Part shown: piece after piece, positions 48,971 to 57,836 of the stretch
Layout: every line of letters starts with the position of its first letter
Position numbering within the stretch: the stretch's first letter is position 1
Notes under the pieces: model-generated
Database searches by the model: none
Seen by the model: the letters and a program-made list of their open reading frames with translations, nothing else
What the model was told of the DNA's origin: nothing
Position numbers and translations under genes: made by a program
Origin: Streptomyces sp. S.PNR 29
Lineage (GTDB): Bacteria; Actinomycetota; Actinomycetes; Streptomycetales; Streptomycetaceae
NCBI RefSeq assembly: GCF_030386795.1
Contig: NZ_JANUQM010000018.1
Location: forward strand, 1-64,000
DNA length: 64,000 bases
Direction of reading: 5' to 3'

Positions 48971-50262
48971 GCAACGCCACGTCGCCGGGGGATCCGCCGG
49001 GCGGCCGGCGGGCCGTCACCGTCTGGGGCATAGGCGTCTCGGTCTACTTCGTCGCCGTCATCTTCCGTACGTCGCTGGGAGTGGCCGGCCTCGACGCCGC
49101 GGACCGCTTCCATGTGGGCGCCTCCGCCCTGTCCACGTTCTCGATCCTCCAGCTGCTGGTCTACGCGGGCATGCAGATACCCGTCGGCCTGCTGGTCGAC
49201 CGGCTCGGCACCAAGAGGGTGCTGACCCTCGGGGTCGTGCTGTTCACGGCGGGGCAGCTGGGGTTCGCCTTCTCTCCCTCGTACGGCATGGCGCTCGCGT
49301 CCCGGGCGCTGCTCGGGTGCGGGGACGCGATGACCTTCATCAGCGTGCTGCGACTGGGCACACGGTGGTTCCCGGCGCGGCGCGGGCCGATGATCGCGCA
49401 GCTGGCGGGGCTGGCCGGCATGGCGGGGAACCTGGTCTCCACGCTGGTGATCGCCCGGCTGCTGCACGGGGTGGGCTGGACGGCGGCGTTCGCGGGCAGC
49501 GCGCTCGCGGGGGTCGTGGTGCTGGTTCTGCTGCTGCTGTTCCTGAAGGACCACCCCGAGGGGTACGAGCCGGAGCCCTTCCCGCACCAGGGGGCGGCGT
49601 ACGTACGGCGGCAGATCGCCGCGGCCTGGCGGGAGCCGGGGACGCGGCTCGGGCTGTGGGTGCACTTCACGACCCAGTTCCCGGCGATGGTGTTCCTGCT
49701 GCTGTGGGGGCTGCCGTTCCTGGTCGAGGCGCAGGGACTCACCCGGGCCACGGCCGGGGAGCTGCTCACCCTCGTCGTGCTGTCGAACATGGCGGTCGGG
49801 CTGGTGTACGGGCAGATCGTCGCCCGGCACCACGGGGCGCGGTTGCCGCTGGCGCTGGGGACGGTGGGTTCGACGGCTCTGCTGTGGGCGGTGACGCTGG
49901 CGTACCCGGGGGGCCGGGCGCCGATGTGGCTGCTGGTCGTGCTGTGCGTGGTGCTGGGGGCGTGCGGGCCGGCCTCGATGATCGGCTTCGACTTCGCCCG
50001 GCCGGCCAATCCGCCGGAGCGGCAGGGGACGGCGTCGGGGATCACGAACATGGGTGGCTTCGTCGCCTCCATGACGACGCTGTTCGCGGTCGGGGTGCTG
50101 TTGGACGCGACCGGGGACGACTACACGGTCGCCTTCTCGGCGGTGTTCGTGCTGCAGGCCCTGGGGGTCGGACAGATTCTGCGACTGCGGAAGCGGGCGG
50201 CCCGGCGGGAGCGGGAGCGGCTTGTCGCGAGCCGGGTGGAGACGGTGCACGTGCCTGCGTAG
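48967..50262 (+). CDS. MFS transporter
   Basis: The 431-residue protein has 12 predicted helices. The MFS loop is GLLVDRLGTKRVLTLGVVLF between TM2 and TM3, and a second-half counterpart follows. RRGPMIAQLAGLAGMAGNLVSTL and NPPERQGTASGITNMGGFVASM resemble the anion/sugar-acid and nitrate-type porters. Co-transcribed with the GntR gene. Substrate unknown. Confidence 0.85.
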   Translation: MSNATSPGDPPGGRRAVTVWGIGVSVYFVAVIFRTSLGVAGLDAADRFHVGASALSTFSILQLLVYAGMQIPVGLLVDRLGTKRVLTLGVVLFTAGQLGFAFSPSYGMALASRALLGCGDAMTFISVLRLGTRWFPARRGPMIAQLAGLAGMAGNLVSTLVIARLLHGVGWTAAFAGSALAGVVVLVLLLLFLKDHPEGYEPEPFPHQGAAYVRRQIAAAWREPGTRLGLWVHFTTQFPAMVFLLLWGLPFLVEAQGLTRATAGELLTLVVLSNMAVGLVYGQIVARHHGARLPLALGTVGSTALLWAVTLAYPGGRAPMWLLVVLCVVLGACGPASMIGFDFARPANPPERQGTASGITNMGGFVASMTTLFAVGVLLDATGDDYTVAFSAVFVLQALGVGQILRLRKRAARRERERLVASRVETVHVPA

Positions 50263-50284
50263 GCGACCGGCGTTGCGGCCGACG

Positions 50285-50358
50285 TCCCTGGGGGCTGCCG
50301 CCCCCAGGCCCCCCGCTTCGGCCTGAACGGCCTCGTCCTCGATCGCCGGACGGGCCGG
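50285..50358 (+). repeat. Streptomyces-type intergenic repeat with CCTGGGGGC hairpin
   Basis: CCTGGGGGC (50287-50295) and GCCCCCAGG (50300-50308) form a perfect stem with a TGCC loop. A tail follows with CGGCCTGAACGGCCTCGTCC and CGCCGGACGGGCC. I recognise this as a dispersed intergenic element seen many times in Streptomyces genomes; the hairpin probably terminates the MFS transcript. Confidence 0.65.
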
Positions 50359-50386
50359 CCTTGCCGACCGGCGCCGCACGGTACCG

Positions 50387-51211
50387 CTACTGCGTCACCG
50401 TGAAGTTGCGCAGGATCGCCGCCGTCAGTTCCGGGTCGCCCTCCGTCTTCACACGGTCCGCCGCCGCTTCCGGCGTCACGCGGCCGCAGGCCAGGCGGAC
50501 GTAGGTTTCCCAGTCGAGGGTGAGGGTGGCGGCGGGGCCGAGGGCGGGGGCCGTTTCGAGGGTGCCGCGGCCCTGGATGTCGACGCGGATCGTGCGCAGG
50601 AACTCGACGGGGCCGTGGACGTCGAAGACGATGGCGGAGCTGCGGGGGGCGTCGGCGAGTTCGGCGACGATGCGCGGGAGTTCGGCGAGCAGCACGTCAC
50701 GGGCGACGTGGGCGCCGGGGGAGTCGAGGTTGCCGGGGCGGCCGAGGGCCGTGCGCAGGTCCTGTTCGTGCACCCACACGTCGAAGGCGTGCCGGCGCAT
50801 GGACTCTTCGAGGGTGAGGTCGGAGCCGAACGGGCCGCGCACCTTGGTGCCCGGGTCGCGCGACTCGTTGCGCAGCTGGCGGTTGCGGCGGATGATCATG
50901 TACTCCAGCTCGGACGTCATCTCCGGCGCCGTGTGGTGGCGGCGGACGTCGACCTGCATCTCCATGTAGCGCTGGTGGTCGTTGGTGACGTGGAACAGGT
51001 CGCGCGGGAGCGTGTGGATCGGCCGCGGGTCGCCGAGCATCTCGGAGTCCAGGCCTATGACATGGGAGACGATGTCGCGCACGGACCAGCCGGGGCACGG
51101 CGTCCGGCGGTTCCAGTCTGCCTCCACAAGCGGCTGGACCAGCTCGGATATCGCCTCGATGGAGTGAGTCCAGGCGTCGGCGTAGGGCTGGAGGGTGGGA
51201 TGCAGACTCAC
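50387..51211 (-). CDS. DinB-like maleylpyruvate isomerase family protein
   Basis: The 274-residue protein has an N-terminal metal-binding four-helix domain (LVEADWNRRTPCPGWSVRDIVSHVIGLDSEMLGD, with the conserved PCPGWSVRD and the His of VSHV) and later HAFDVWVHEQDLRTALGRPG. It ends in an SCP2-like C-terminal domain. This is the mycothiol-dependent maleylpyruvate isomerase/DinB-like superfamily, so a thiol-linked reaction is likely but the substrate is unknown. GTG at 51211 with GAGGGG ahead was chosen; the longer frame upstream is not protein-like. Confidence 0.85.
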   Translation of the reverse strand: MSLHPTLQPYADAWTHSIEAISELVQPLVEADWNRRTPCPGWSVRDIVSHVIGLDSEMLGDPRPIHTLPRDLFHVTNDHQRYMEMQVDVRRHHTAPEMTSELEYMIIRRNRQLRNESRDPGTKVRGPFGSDLTLEESMRRHAFDVWVHEQDLRTALGRPGNLDSPGAHVARDVLLAELPRIVAELADAPRSSAIVFDVHGPVEFLRTIRVDIQGRGTLETAPALGPAATLTLDWETYVRLACGRVTPEAAADRVKTEGDPELTAAILRNFTVTQ

Positions 51212-51360
51212 GGAACGGGACCCCTCGGCGGTCGGTGCACGGGCAGGTGGTGGCGGCGTTGCCAGTGGGAGGTGGCTGCTGTCGGCGGGTGTCTTGAACG
51301 CTAAGTTACGCTGCTGTGAGGCACACCGGCAGTGCTTTCGTGTGACGATCGTAGGCCTGT

Positions 51361-52191
51361 ATGGACGACTCGAAATGCCAGGACGGTGGTAGTGTGCGCG
51401 CCTCGCTGATCCAGATCGCCGTAGATGAGGGCGAATCGGTCGAAGCACGTCGGCGGCGGGTGACCGCGTTGGTACGGGAACAGGCGGGCGCCGCCGATCT
51501 CGTGGTACTGCCGGAGCTGTGGACCACGGGCGCGTTCGCGTACGAGGAGTTCGGCAGTGAGGCCGAGCCGCTTGAGGGGCCGACCTACGAGGCGATGGCG
51601 AAGGCCGCCGGCGATGCCGGGGTGTGGCTCCACGCGGGGTCGATTCCCGAACGTGATCCTGAGGGACCGCTGTACAACACCTCCCTGGTCTTCTCCCCCT
51701 CCGGTGACCTGGCCGGCGCCTACCGCAAGATCCACCGGTTCGGTTTCGACAAGGGCGAAGCCGTACTGATGGGGGCGGGCGAGGACCTGGTGACGGTGCG
51801 TCTGCCGGAGACCACCCTCGGCGTGGCGACCTGCTACGACCTCCGCTTCCCCGAACTCTTCCGCGGCCTCGTCGACGCCGGCGCCGAGACCCTGGTCATC
51901 CCGGCGGGCTGGCCGGAACGCCGCCGGGCGCACTGGACGCTGCTGGCTCAGGCGCGGGCGGTGGAGAACCAGGCGTTCGTGCTTGCGTGTGGAACGGCCG
52001 GGACCCACGCCGGAGTTCCGCAGGCGGGTCACTCGATCGTGGTCGATCCGTGGGGTGAGGTCCTGGCGGAGGCCGGCGCCGGCGAGGAGGTCCTCACGGT
52101 GGAGTTCGACCCGGCGAAGGTGGCGGCGACGCGGGAGCAGTTCCCGGCACTGAAGGACCGGCTGCTGGGGCTGCCGGCCCCGCGCCGCTGA
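51361..52191 (+). CDS. Carbon-nitrogen hydrolase (nitrilase superfamily, omega-amidase-like)
   Basis: The 276-residue protein carries the Glu-Lys-Cys triad: VVLPELWTTGAF (Glu), YRKIHRFGFDKGE (Lys) and GVATCYDLRFPELFRGL (Cys). C-terminal QAGHSIVVDPWGEVLAEAG closes the fold. The class acts on amides of small acids in the cytoplasm. ATG at 51361 has TAGG eight bases ahead; a GTG at 51394 starts directly at the conserved VRASLIQI and may be the true start. It is divergent from the isomerase gene across 149 bp. Confidence 0.9.
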   Translation: MDDSKCQDGGSVRASLIQIAVDEGESVEARRRRVTALVREQAGAADLVVLPELWTTGAFAYEEFGSEAEPLEGPTYEAMAKAAGDAGVWLHAGSIPERDPEGPLYNTSLVFSPSGDLAGAYRKIHRFGFDKGEAVLMGAGEDLVTVRLPETTLGVATCYDLRFPELFRGLVDAGAETLVIPAGWPERRRAHWTLLAQARAVENQAFVLACGTAGTHAGVPQAGHSIVVDPWGEVLAEAGAGEEVLTVEFDPAKVAATREQFPALKDRLLGLPAPRR

Positions 52192-52256
52192 CACCCGCCG
52201 GACGGCACGGGCCGCGGCGGCTGCGGTGACCAGGCCGAGCGGGCTGCCGTGAACAG

Positions 52257-52781
52257 CTACTCGTCCCCCTCCTGCCCCTCCCTGTCCGCCTCCCGCTCCC
52301 GCTCCTTCTCCGCCAGGTGCAGCACGCACACCGCCACCGCGATCAGCAGCGCCGGATCCGCGTCCTCGCGGACGACGTCGATGCCGTACGTGTCCCGCAC
52401 ACGCAGCCATCGCCGGGAGATCACGGCGAGCAGCTCACCGTCGTACTCGACGGCGAACTCACGGTCGAGGATCTTGCCGCTGACGTCCAGTTCGGTGCCG
52501 TCGACCAGGGACACCCGGTAGTGGTTGCGCAGCAGCGACAGCCGTTTCCGCCTGATCGTCGCCAGCGGCTCGCCGCCCCGCTCGATCACCATGGTGTCCC
52601 GCAGGGCGAGCATCTTCTGGTGGATGTCGATGAGGACGCGCCCCTGGGTGTCCTTCAGTTCCCAGGTGTCCCGCAGCCGCATCGCCTTGCCGTCGACGAG
52701 GTACGCCTTGTCGCCGTGCTCGTTCTCGATCCAGTAGTCGTCGCCGATGCCGAGGAGCCGGTCGTACACGAGGAATCTCAT
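52257..52781 (-). CDS. LURP-one-related (tubby-like) family protein
   Basis: The 174-residue protein is a tubby-like barrel of the LOR/YxjI family: MRFLVYDRLLGIGDDYWIEN, KAYLVDGKAMRLRDTWELKD, VLIDIHQKMLALRDTMVIER. It ends in a hydrophobic helix (LLIAVAVCVLHLAEKERERE) and an acidic tail. Such proteins may bind membranes; the bacterial role is unknown. It overlaps the GlxA-type regulator by four bases (ATGA), so the two are co-transcribed. Confidence 0.82.
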   Translation of the reverse strand: MRFLVYDRLLGIGDDYWIENEHGDKAYLVDGKAMRLRDTWELKDTQGRVLIDIHQKMLALRDTMVIERGGEPLATIRRKRLSLLRNHYRVSLVDGTELDVSGKILDREFAVEYDGELLAVISRRWLRVRDTYGIDVVREDADPALLIAVAVCVLHLAEKEREREADREGQEGDE

Positions 52782-53782
52782 GCACCCACCGATTCCCCGG
52801 CGGCCGGTCCGAAACGCCGCCGGTAGGCCGAGGGGCTGAGTCCCGTCTCGCGCCGCAGCCGAGCCCGCAGGTTGGCGGCGGTCCCGAGGCCGCTGCGCGC
52901 GGCCACCACGTCCAGCCGCTCCTCTCCCCGCTCGATCAGCCGGCAGGCCAGCGCCACCCTCTCCCCCGTCAGCCAGGCCAGCGGCGTCGTCCCCAGCTGC
53001 GCACGGAAACGCCGGTGCAGCGTCGCCGGGCTGACCGCGGCCCGCGCCGCCAGGTCCCCCACCGTCAACGGCTCGTCCAGCCGCTCCTGCGCCCATGCCA
53101 GCAGCGGCCCCAGCGACTCGTCCGGCACGTCCGGCACGGGCCGCTCCACGAACTGCTTCTGCCCACCGTCCCGGTGCGCGGCGAACACCAGCCGCCGGGA
53201 GACGGCGTTGGCCAACTCGGCGCCGTGGTCCCGGCGCCAGATGTGCAGGCCCAGGTCGAGCGCGGCGGCGCTGCCGGCGGCCGTCAGGACGTCACCCTCG
53301 TCGACGAACAGCACGTCCGGCTCCAGCAGCACCTTCGGATGCAGGCCCCGGAAGGCGTCCGCCCACATCCAGTGCGTCGTGGCCCTCCGCCCGTCGAGCA
53401 GCCCGGCCTCGGCGAGCGCGAAGCTGCCGGTGCAGAAGCTGATGACACGGGCGCCACGCGCGTGTGCGTGGCGGATGGCGTCGAGGACGGCGGGACCGCG
53501 CGGGACGACATTGTCCGGGCGGCCGGGTACGACGAGGGTGTCCGCGTCGTCCACGGCCTCCAGGCACCGGACTCCCGTCAGGGTGAAGAACCCGTGGTTC
53601 ATCCGGATCTCGGGCGTCGGCGCGCACAGTGTCACCTCGTACAGCGGACCGGGGAGCCCCAGCTCGGGACGGGGCAGCCCGAACAGCTCGGTCGCCACGC
53701 CCACCTCGAAGGGGTTGGTGCTCTCGTCGACGATCACGGCGACCCGGTGGGGGCGAGGCGGCTGAGAGGATCGTTGCGGCAT
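52778..53782 (-). CDS. GlxA-family AraC-type regulator with DJ-1/PfpI domain
   Basis: The 334-residue protein has an N-terminal DJ-1-like domain with ARVISFCTGSFALAEAGLLDG (elbow Cys) and THWMWADAF. A C-terminal AraC domain has two HTHs (VGDLAARAAVSPATLHRRFRAQLGTTPLAWL and RLDVVAARSGLGTAANLRARLRRETGLSPSAYRRRF). It should activate or repress a nearby catabolic or stress gene; the adjacent LOR gene is the obvious candidate. The ribosome site is weak. Confidence 0.9.
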   Translation of the reverse strand: MPQRSSQPPRPHRVAVIVDESTNPFEVGVATELFGLPRPELGLPGPLYEVTLCAPTPEIRMNHGFFTLTGVRCLEAVDDADTLVVPGRPDNVVPRGPAVLDAIRHAHARGARVISFCTGSFALAEAGLLDGRRATTHWMWADAFRGLHPKVLLEPDVLFVDEGDVLTAAGSAAALDLGLHIWRRDHGAELANAVSRRLVFAAHRDGGQKQFVERPVPDVPDESLGPLLAWAQERLDEPLTVGDLAARAAVSPATLHRRFRAQLGTTPLAWLTGERVALACRLIERGEERLDVVAARSGLGTAANLRARLRRETGLSPSAYRRRFGPAAGESVGA

Positions 53783-53833
53783 GTGCGATGTCTAGCACTC
53801 GTACGGGGACCGGGCACCCCGCACGATGACCTC

Positions 53834-54220
53834 ATGGAACCGATCTCCCTCGCCCAGGCCCTCTCCTCCTTCACCGACCAGTGGAGCCCCCGCATCGTCA
53901 CCGCCGTCAACGACTACGACGTACGCGTCGCGAAGGTCGAGGGCGAGCACGTCTGGCACGCGCACGACCACACCGACGAGTTCTTCCTCGTCCTCGACGG
54001 CGAACTGCACATCGCCCTGCGCGAGCCGGCCGGCGAACGCACGGTGGTCCTCGCGAAGGGCTCCGTCTTCACCGTCCCCCGCGGCACGGAGCACAAGCCG
54101 TACGCCCCCGTTCCCACCGCCATCCTCGTCCTCGAACCCACCGGCACCCTCACCGTAGGCGACCGCCACGACGAGGTACCGGACCATGTGGACGCGACGA
54201 CGGGGCATGCGCTGAGCTGA
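53834..54220 (+). CDS. Cupin-domain protein
   Basis: The 128-residue protein is a single cupin. EGEHVWHAHDHTDEFFLVLDGELHIAL is motif 1 with His/His/Glu ligands, and GSVFTVPRGTEHKPYAP is motif 2. The metal site looks complete. Function unknown; it may be a small dioxygenase, isomerase or ligand-binding protein. Confidence 0.9.
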   Translation: MEPISLAQALSSFTDQWSPRIVTAVNDYDVRVAKVEGEHVWHAHDHTDEFFLVLDGELHIALREPAGERTVVLAKGSVFTVPRGTEHKPYAPVPTAILVLEPTGTLTVGDRHDEVPDHVDATTGHALS

Positions 54221-54249
54221 CGGTCGGTGCCGGGTGACACCCTGGACGC

Positions 54250-56067
54250 ATGAGCCACTCCGCACCCCGACGCGTCCGTGTCCGTGCCCCCGAGCTGACC
54301 GGCAAGGGCGGCTGGCTGAACACGGGCGGGAAGCAGTACACCCTCGCCGACCTGCGCGGACGCATCGTCATCCTCGACTTCTGGACGTTCTGCTGCATCA
54401 ACTGCCTGCACGTCCTCGACGAACTCCGCGCGCTGGAGGAGAAGCACCGGGACACGGTCGTCGTCATCGGGGTGCACTCGCCGAAGTTCGTGCACGAGGC
54501 CGAGCACGCGGCGGTGGTCGACGCCGTCGAGCGGTACGGGGTGGAGCACCCGGTGCTGGACGACCCCGAGCTCGCCACCTGGAAGCAGTACGCCGTGCGG
54601 GCCTGGCCGACGCTCGTCGTCATCGACCCCGAGGGGTACGTCGTCGCGCAGCACGCGGGTGAGGGGCATGTGCACGCCATCGAGCGGCTGGTGGCCGAGC
54701 TGGAGGCCGAGCACGAGGCGAAGGGCACGCTGCGGCGCGGCGACGGGCCGTACGTGGCGCCGGAGCCGGAGCCGACCGCCCTGCGCTTTCCGGGCAAGGC
54801 GGTCGTGCTGCCGAACGGGAACTTCCTGGTCAGTGACACGACCCGGCATCAGCTGGTGGAGCTGGCGGCGGACGGGGAGACGGTCGTGCGGAGGATCGGG
54901 TCGGGCGCGCGCGGGTTCGGCGACGGTACGGCCGAGGCGGCGGCCTTCAACGAGCCGCAGGGCCTCGCCGTCCTCGACGACGGCTCGGTCATCGTCGCCG
55001 ACACCGTCAACCACGCCCTGCGGCGGGTCGACCTCGGCTCCGGTGACGTGGCGACCCTTGCCGGTACGGGCAGGCAGTGGTGGCAGGGCTCCCCGGCCTC
55101 CGGCCCCGCCCGCGAGGTCGACCTGTCCTCCCCCTGGGACGTGGCCTGGTGGCAGGGCAGGGTGTGGATCGCCATGGCCGGCGTCCACCAGCTGTGGACC
55201 TACGATCCGGCCGACAGCACCGTCACCGTCGCGGCCGGCACCACGAACGAAGGGCTCGTCGACGGGCCGGGCGCCGAGGCATGGTTCGCCCAGCCGTCCG
55301 GCCTCGCGGCCACATCCGAGCGGCTCTGGCTGGCCGACTCCGAGACCTCCGCCCTGCGCTGGGTCGACCTCGACGGCACCGTCCACACCGCGGTCGGCAC
55401 CGGCCTGTTCGACTTCGGTCACCGTGACGGCGCCGCCGACCAGGCCCTCTTCCAGCACCCGTTGGGCGTCACGGCCCTGCCGGACGGCTCGGTCGCCGTC
55501 AGCGACACCTACAACCACGCCCTGCGCCGCTACGACCCGGCGACGGGTGAGGTGACCACGCTGGCCACCGACCTGCGCGAGCCGAGCGACGCCGTGCTCG
55601 TCGGCGACGACATCGTGGTCGTCGAGTCGGCCCGGCACCGGCTGACCCGCCTGCGCCTGCCGGAGGAGGCCGTGCGCGTCGAGGCCGTCGCGCACCGCAC
55701 GCGGCGTGCGGCCACGGAGGTCGCACCGGGCACGCTCCGGCTGGACGTGGTGTTCCAGGCACCGGCCGGCCAGAAGCTGGACACCCGGTACGGTCCGTCG
55801 ACCCGGCTGCTGGTGTCCTCCACCCCGCCCGGCCTGCTGCTGAACGGCGAAGGCGCGGGAACCGAGCTGTCCCGCGCCCTCGAACTCAACCCCGCCGTCA
55901 CGGAGGGGGTTCTGCACGTCTCCGCGATGGCCGCCTCCTGCGACGACGATCCTTCGAACGAGTACCCCGCCTGTCACGTCCACCAGCAGGACTGGGGGGT
56001 GCCGGTCCGTCTCACCGCAGCGGGGACGGACCGGCTGCCCCTGGTGCTCGCCGGCATGGACAGCTGA
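54250..56067 (+). CDS. Thioredoxin-like/NHL-repeat protein (NHLRC2-like)
   Basis: The 605-residue protein has a thioredoxin-fold domain (about residues 15-155; IVILDFWTFCCINCLHVLDEL with a CCINC active site, later VRAWPTLVVIDPEGYVV with the cis-Pro). It is followed by a six-bladed NHL propeller (recurring AFNEPQGLAVLDDGSVIVADTVNHALRRVD) and a C-terminal beta domain. No signal peptide is seen, so it is cytoplasmic. It is the bacterial counterpart of NHLRC2; a redox scaffold role is likely but the partner is unknown. Confidence 0.88.
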   Translation: MSHSAPRRVRVRAPELTGKGGWLNTGGKQYTLADLRGRIVILDFWTFCCINCLHVLDELRALEEKHRDTVVVIGVHSPKFVHEAEHAAVVDAVERYGVEHPVLDDPELATWKQYAVRAWPTLVVIDPEGYVVAQHAGEGHVHAIERLVAELEAEHEAKGTLRRGDGPYVAPEPEPTALRFPGKAVVLPNGNFLVSDTTRHQLVELAADGETVVRRIGSGARGFGDGTAEAAAFNEPQGLAVLDDGSVIVADTVNHALRRVDLGSGDVATLAGTGRQWWQGSPASGPAREVDLSSPWDVAWWQGRVWIAMAGVHQLWTYDPADSTVTVAAGTTNEGLVDGPGAEAWFAQPSGLAATSERLWLADSETSALRWVDLDGTVHTAVGTGLFDFGHRDGAADQALFQHPLGVTALPDGSVAVSDTYNHALRRYDPATGEVTTLATDLREPSDAVLVGDDIVVVESARHRLTRLRLPEEAVRVEAVAHRTRRAATEVAPGTLRLDVVFQAPAGQKLDTRYGPSTRLLVSSTPPGLLLNGEGAGTELSRALELNPAVTEGVLHVSAMAASCDDDPSNEYPACHVHQQDWGVPVRLTAAGTDRLPLVLAGMDS

Positions 56068-56079
56068 CGCCCTGTCGGG

Positions 56080-56334
56080 TCAGACGCCGTACCCGTCGGT
56101 GTATCCGTCGCGGCGGTGGTGGGTGACCGCCGGGTCGTCGACGACCGGCGTCGTGGGCGGCACCACCACGCGCCTGCGCCTGGCGATGCTGCTGAACGTC
56201 GAGACACCGATCAGGCCGACGATCATCAGGATGATGCCGACCAGGTCGAGGTTGACCCCCTGCATGTCCCAGTCGGTCGCGAACGTGAGGATGGCTCCCA
56301 CGGCGATGAGGATGATGCATCCGCCGAGGCCCAT
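56080..56334 (-). CDS. Small two-TM membrane protein (DUF6458-like)
   Basis: The 84-residue protein begins MGLGGCIILIAVGAILTFATDW and continues VNLDLVGIILMIVGLIGVSTF, two helices followed by RRRR and a polar tail. This is a widespread actinobacterial family of unknown function. GGGAGG lies ahead of the ATG. Confidence 0.8.
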   Translation of the reverse strand: MGLGGCIILIAVGAILTFATDWDMQGVNLDLVGIILMIVGLIGVSTFSSIARRRRVVVPPTTPVVDDPAVTHHRRDGYTDGYGV

Positions 56335-56436
56335 GAGTGTCGCCTCCCTGTCGGTCCGGTCGTATCCGGGCTTTCCGGTCGTTCCGGTTCCGTTCGGGTA
56401 CCCCCGGGTCCAACAGACATGCGGCGGCCGGGCGTT

Positions 56437-57759
56437 CTAGCCCTCCAGGAACGCCACCAGCGCGTTGGCCAGCAGATGCGGGTCGTCGGCGCCGCACAGC
56501 TCCCGCGCGCTGTGCATCGACAGGATGGCCACGCCGATGTCCACGGTTTTGATGCCGTGCCGGGCCGCGGTGATCGGGCCGATCGTCGTGCCGCACGGCA
56601 TGGAGTTGTTGGAGACGAAGGACTGGAAGGGGACGTTCGCCTTCTCGCAGGCAGCGGCGAACACCGCGCGGCCCGAACCGTCCGTGGCGTAGCGGTTGTT
56701 GACGTTGACCTTGAGGATCGGGCCGGCGTTGACGCGCGGGTGATGGGTCGGGTCGTGCCGCTCGGCGTAGTTGGGGTGCACCGCGTGGCCGGTGTCCGAC
56801 GACAGGCACACCGTCCCCGCGAAGGCCCTCGCCCGGTCCTCGTAGGAGCCTTGGCGCGCGAACACCGAGCGCTCCAGCACGCTGCCGAGCAGCGGGCCGT
56901 CCGCGCCGGTGTCCGACTGGGAGCCGTTCTCCTCGTGGTCGAACGCGGCCAGCACGGGGATGTACGGCAGCTCCGCGCCGGAGCTCGCGACCGAGGCGAG
57001 CGCGGCCACCCCGGCGTGCACCGACAGCAGGTTGTCCATGCGGGGCCCGGCCACCAGCTCCTTGTCGCGGCCCAGGTAGGCCGGCGGCTCCACGGAGTGG
57101 GTCATCAGGTCCCAGCCGGTCACCTGGCCCGCCGCGATCTGGGCCGTCTCCTCCAGGAAGGCGATCAGGTCGCCGTCGCGGACGTCGTCGCCCAGCCCCC
57201 AGATGGGCTGCAGATGCCGCTGCTTGTCGAGCTTCAGTCCCTCCGCCGACACCGAGCGGTCCAGGTGGATGGCGAGCTGCGGGACCCGGAGCAGCGGGCG
57301 GTCGACGTTGACCAGGCGGGTCGAGCCGTCGCGCAGGGTCAGCCGGCCCGCGATGCCGAGGTCGCGGTCCAGCCAGGAGTTCATCAGCGGTCCGCCGTAG
57401 ATCTCCACGGCCACCTGCCGCCAGCCGTGCGCCCCGCTGTCGGGCCGCGGCTTGACGCGCAGGTTGGGGGAGTCGGTGTGGGCGCCGATGATGCGGAACG
57501 GCGTGTGCGGCGCGGCGCCCTCGGGAACGTACCAGGCCACGATCGCGCCGCCGCGCAGCACGTACCTGCCGCCGGTGCCCGCCGCGGAAACCGCCGAGGT
57601 CCCCTCGTCCCAGGCGTCCGTCTCCGCGACCTGCCGGAAGCCGGCCTTCTCCAGCCGCTCGGCAGCGTTCGCCACGGCGTGGTACGGCGACGGGCTCGCC
57701 GCCAGGAAGGAGATGAGATCGTCGGTGTGGCCGCGGTCGAAGCGGGTGCCTGTGGTCAT
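56437..57759 (-). CDS. M18-family aspartyl aminopeptidase
   Basis: The 440-residue protein has the co-catalytic zinc ligands of family M18: GAHTDSPNLRVKP (His/Asp), ELVAGPRMDNLLS (Asp), AFDHEENGSQSDTGADG (Glu/Glu), CLSSDTGHAVHPNY and the C-terminal SMHSARELCGADD (His). It removes acidic N-terminal residues in the cytoplasm. It is followed by a terminator and preceded by AGGTGAA before the ATG. Confidence 0.94.
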   Translation of the reverse strand: MTTGTRFDRGHTDDLISFLAASPSPYHAVANAAERLEKAGFRQVAETDAWDEGTSAVSAAGTGGRYVLRGGAIVAWYVPEGAAPHTPFRIIGAHTDSPNLRVKPRPDSGAHGWRQVAVEIYGGPLMNSWLDRDLGIAGRLTLRDGSTRLVNVDRPLLRVPQLAIHLDRSVSAEGLKLDKQRHLQPIWGLGDDVRDGDLIAFLEETAQIAAGQVTGWDLMTHSVEPPAYLGRDKELVAGPRMDNLLSVHAGVAALASVASSGAELPYIPVLAAFDHEENGSQSDTGADGPLLGSVLERSVFARQGSYEDRARAFAGTVCLSSDTGHAVHPNYAERHDPTHHPRVNAGPILKVNVNNRYATDGSGRAVFAAACEKANVPFQSFVSNNSMPCGTTIGPITAARHGIKTVDIGVAILSMHSARELCGADDPHLLANALVAFLEG

Positions 57760-57779
57760 GGGTTCACCTTAACGACGGA

Positions 57780-57817
57780 CGAGGGCCCGCTCCCGTCGGA
57801 AGGGAAGCGGGCCCTCG
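57780..57817. terminator. Terminator between fadE and the M18 gene
   Basis: CGAGGGCCCGCT pairs with AGCGGGCCCTCG around a 14-base loop. It lies after the fadE stop in transcription order (minus strand). Confidence 0.8.
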
Positions 57818-57836
57818 CCAGAGGACAGGGGTGGGA

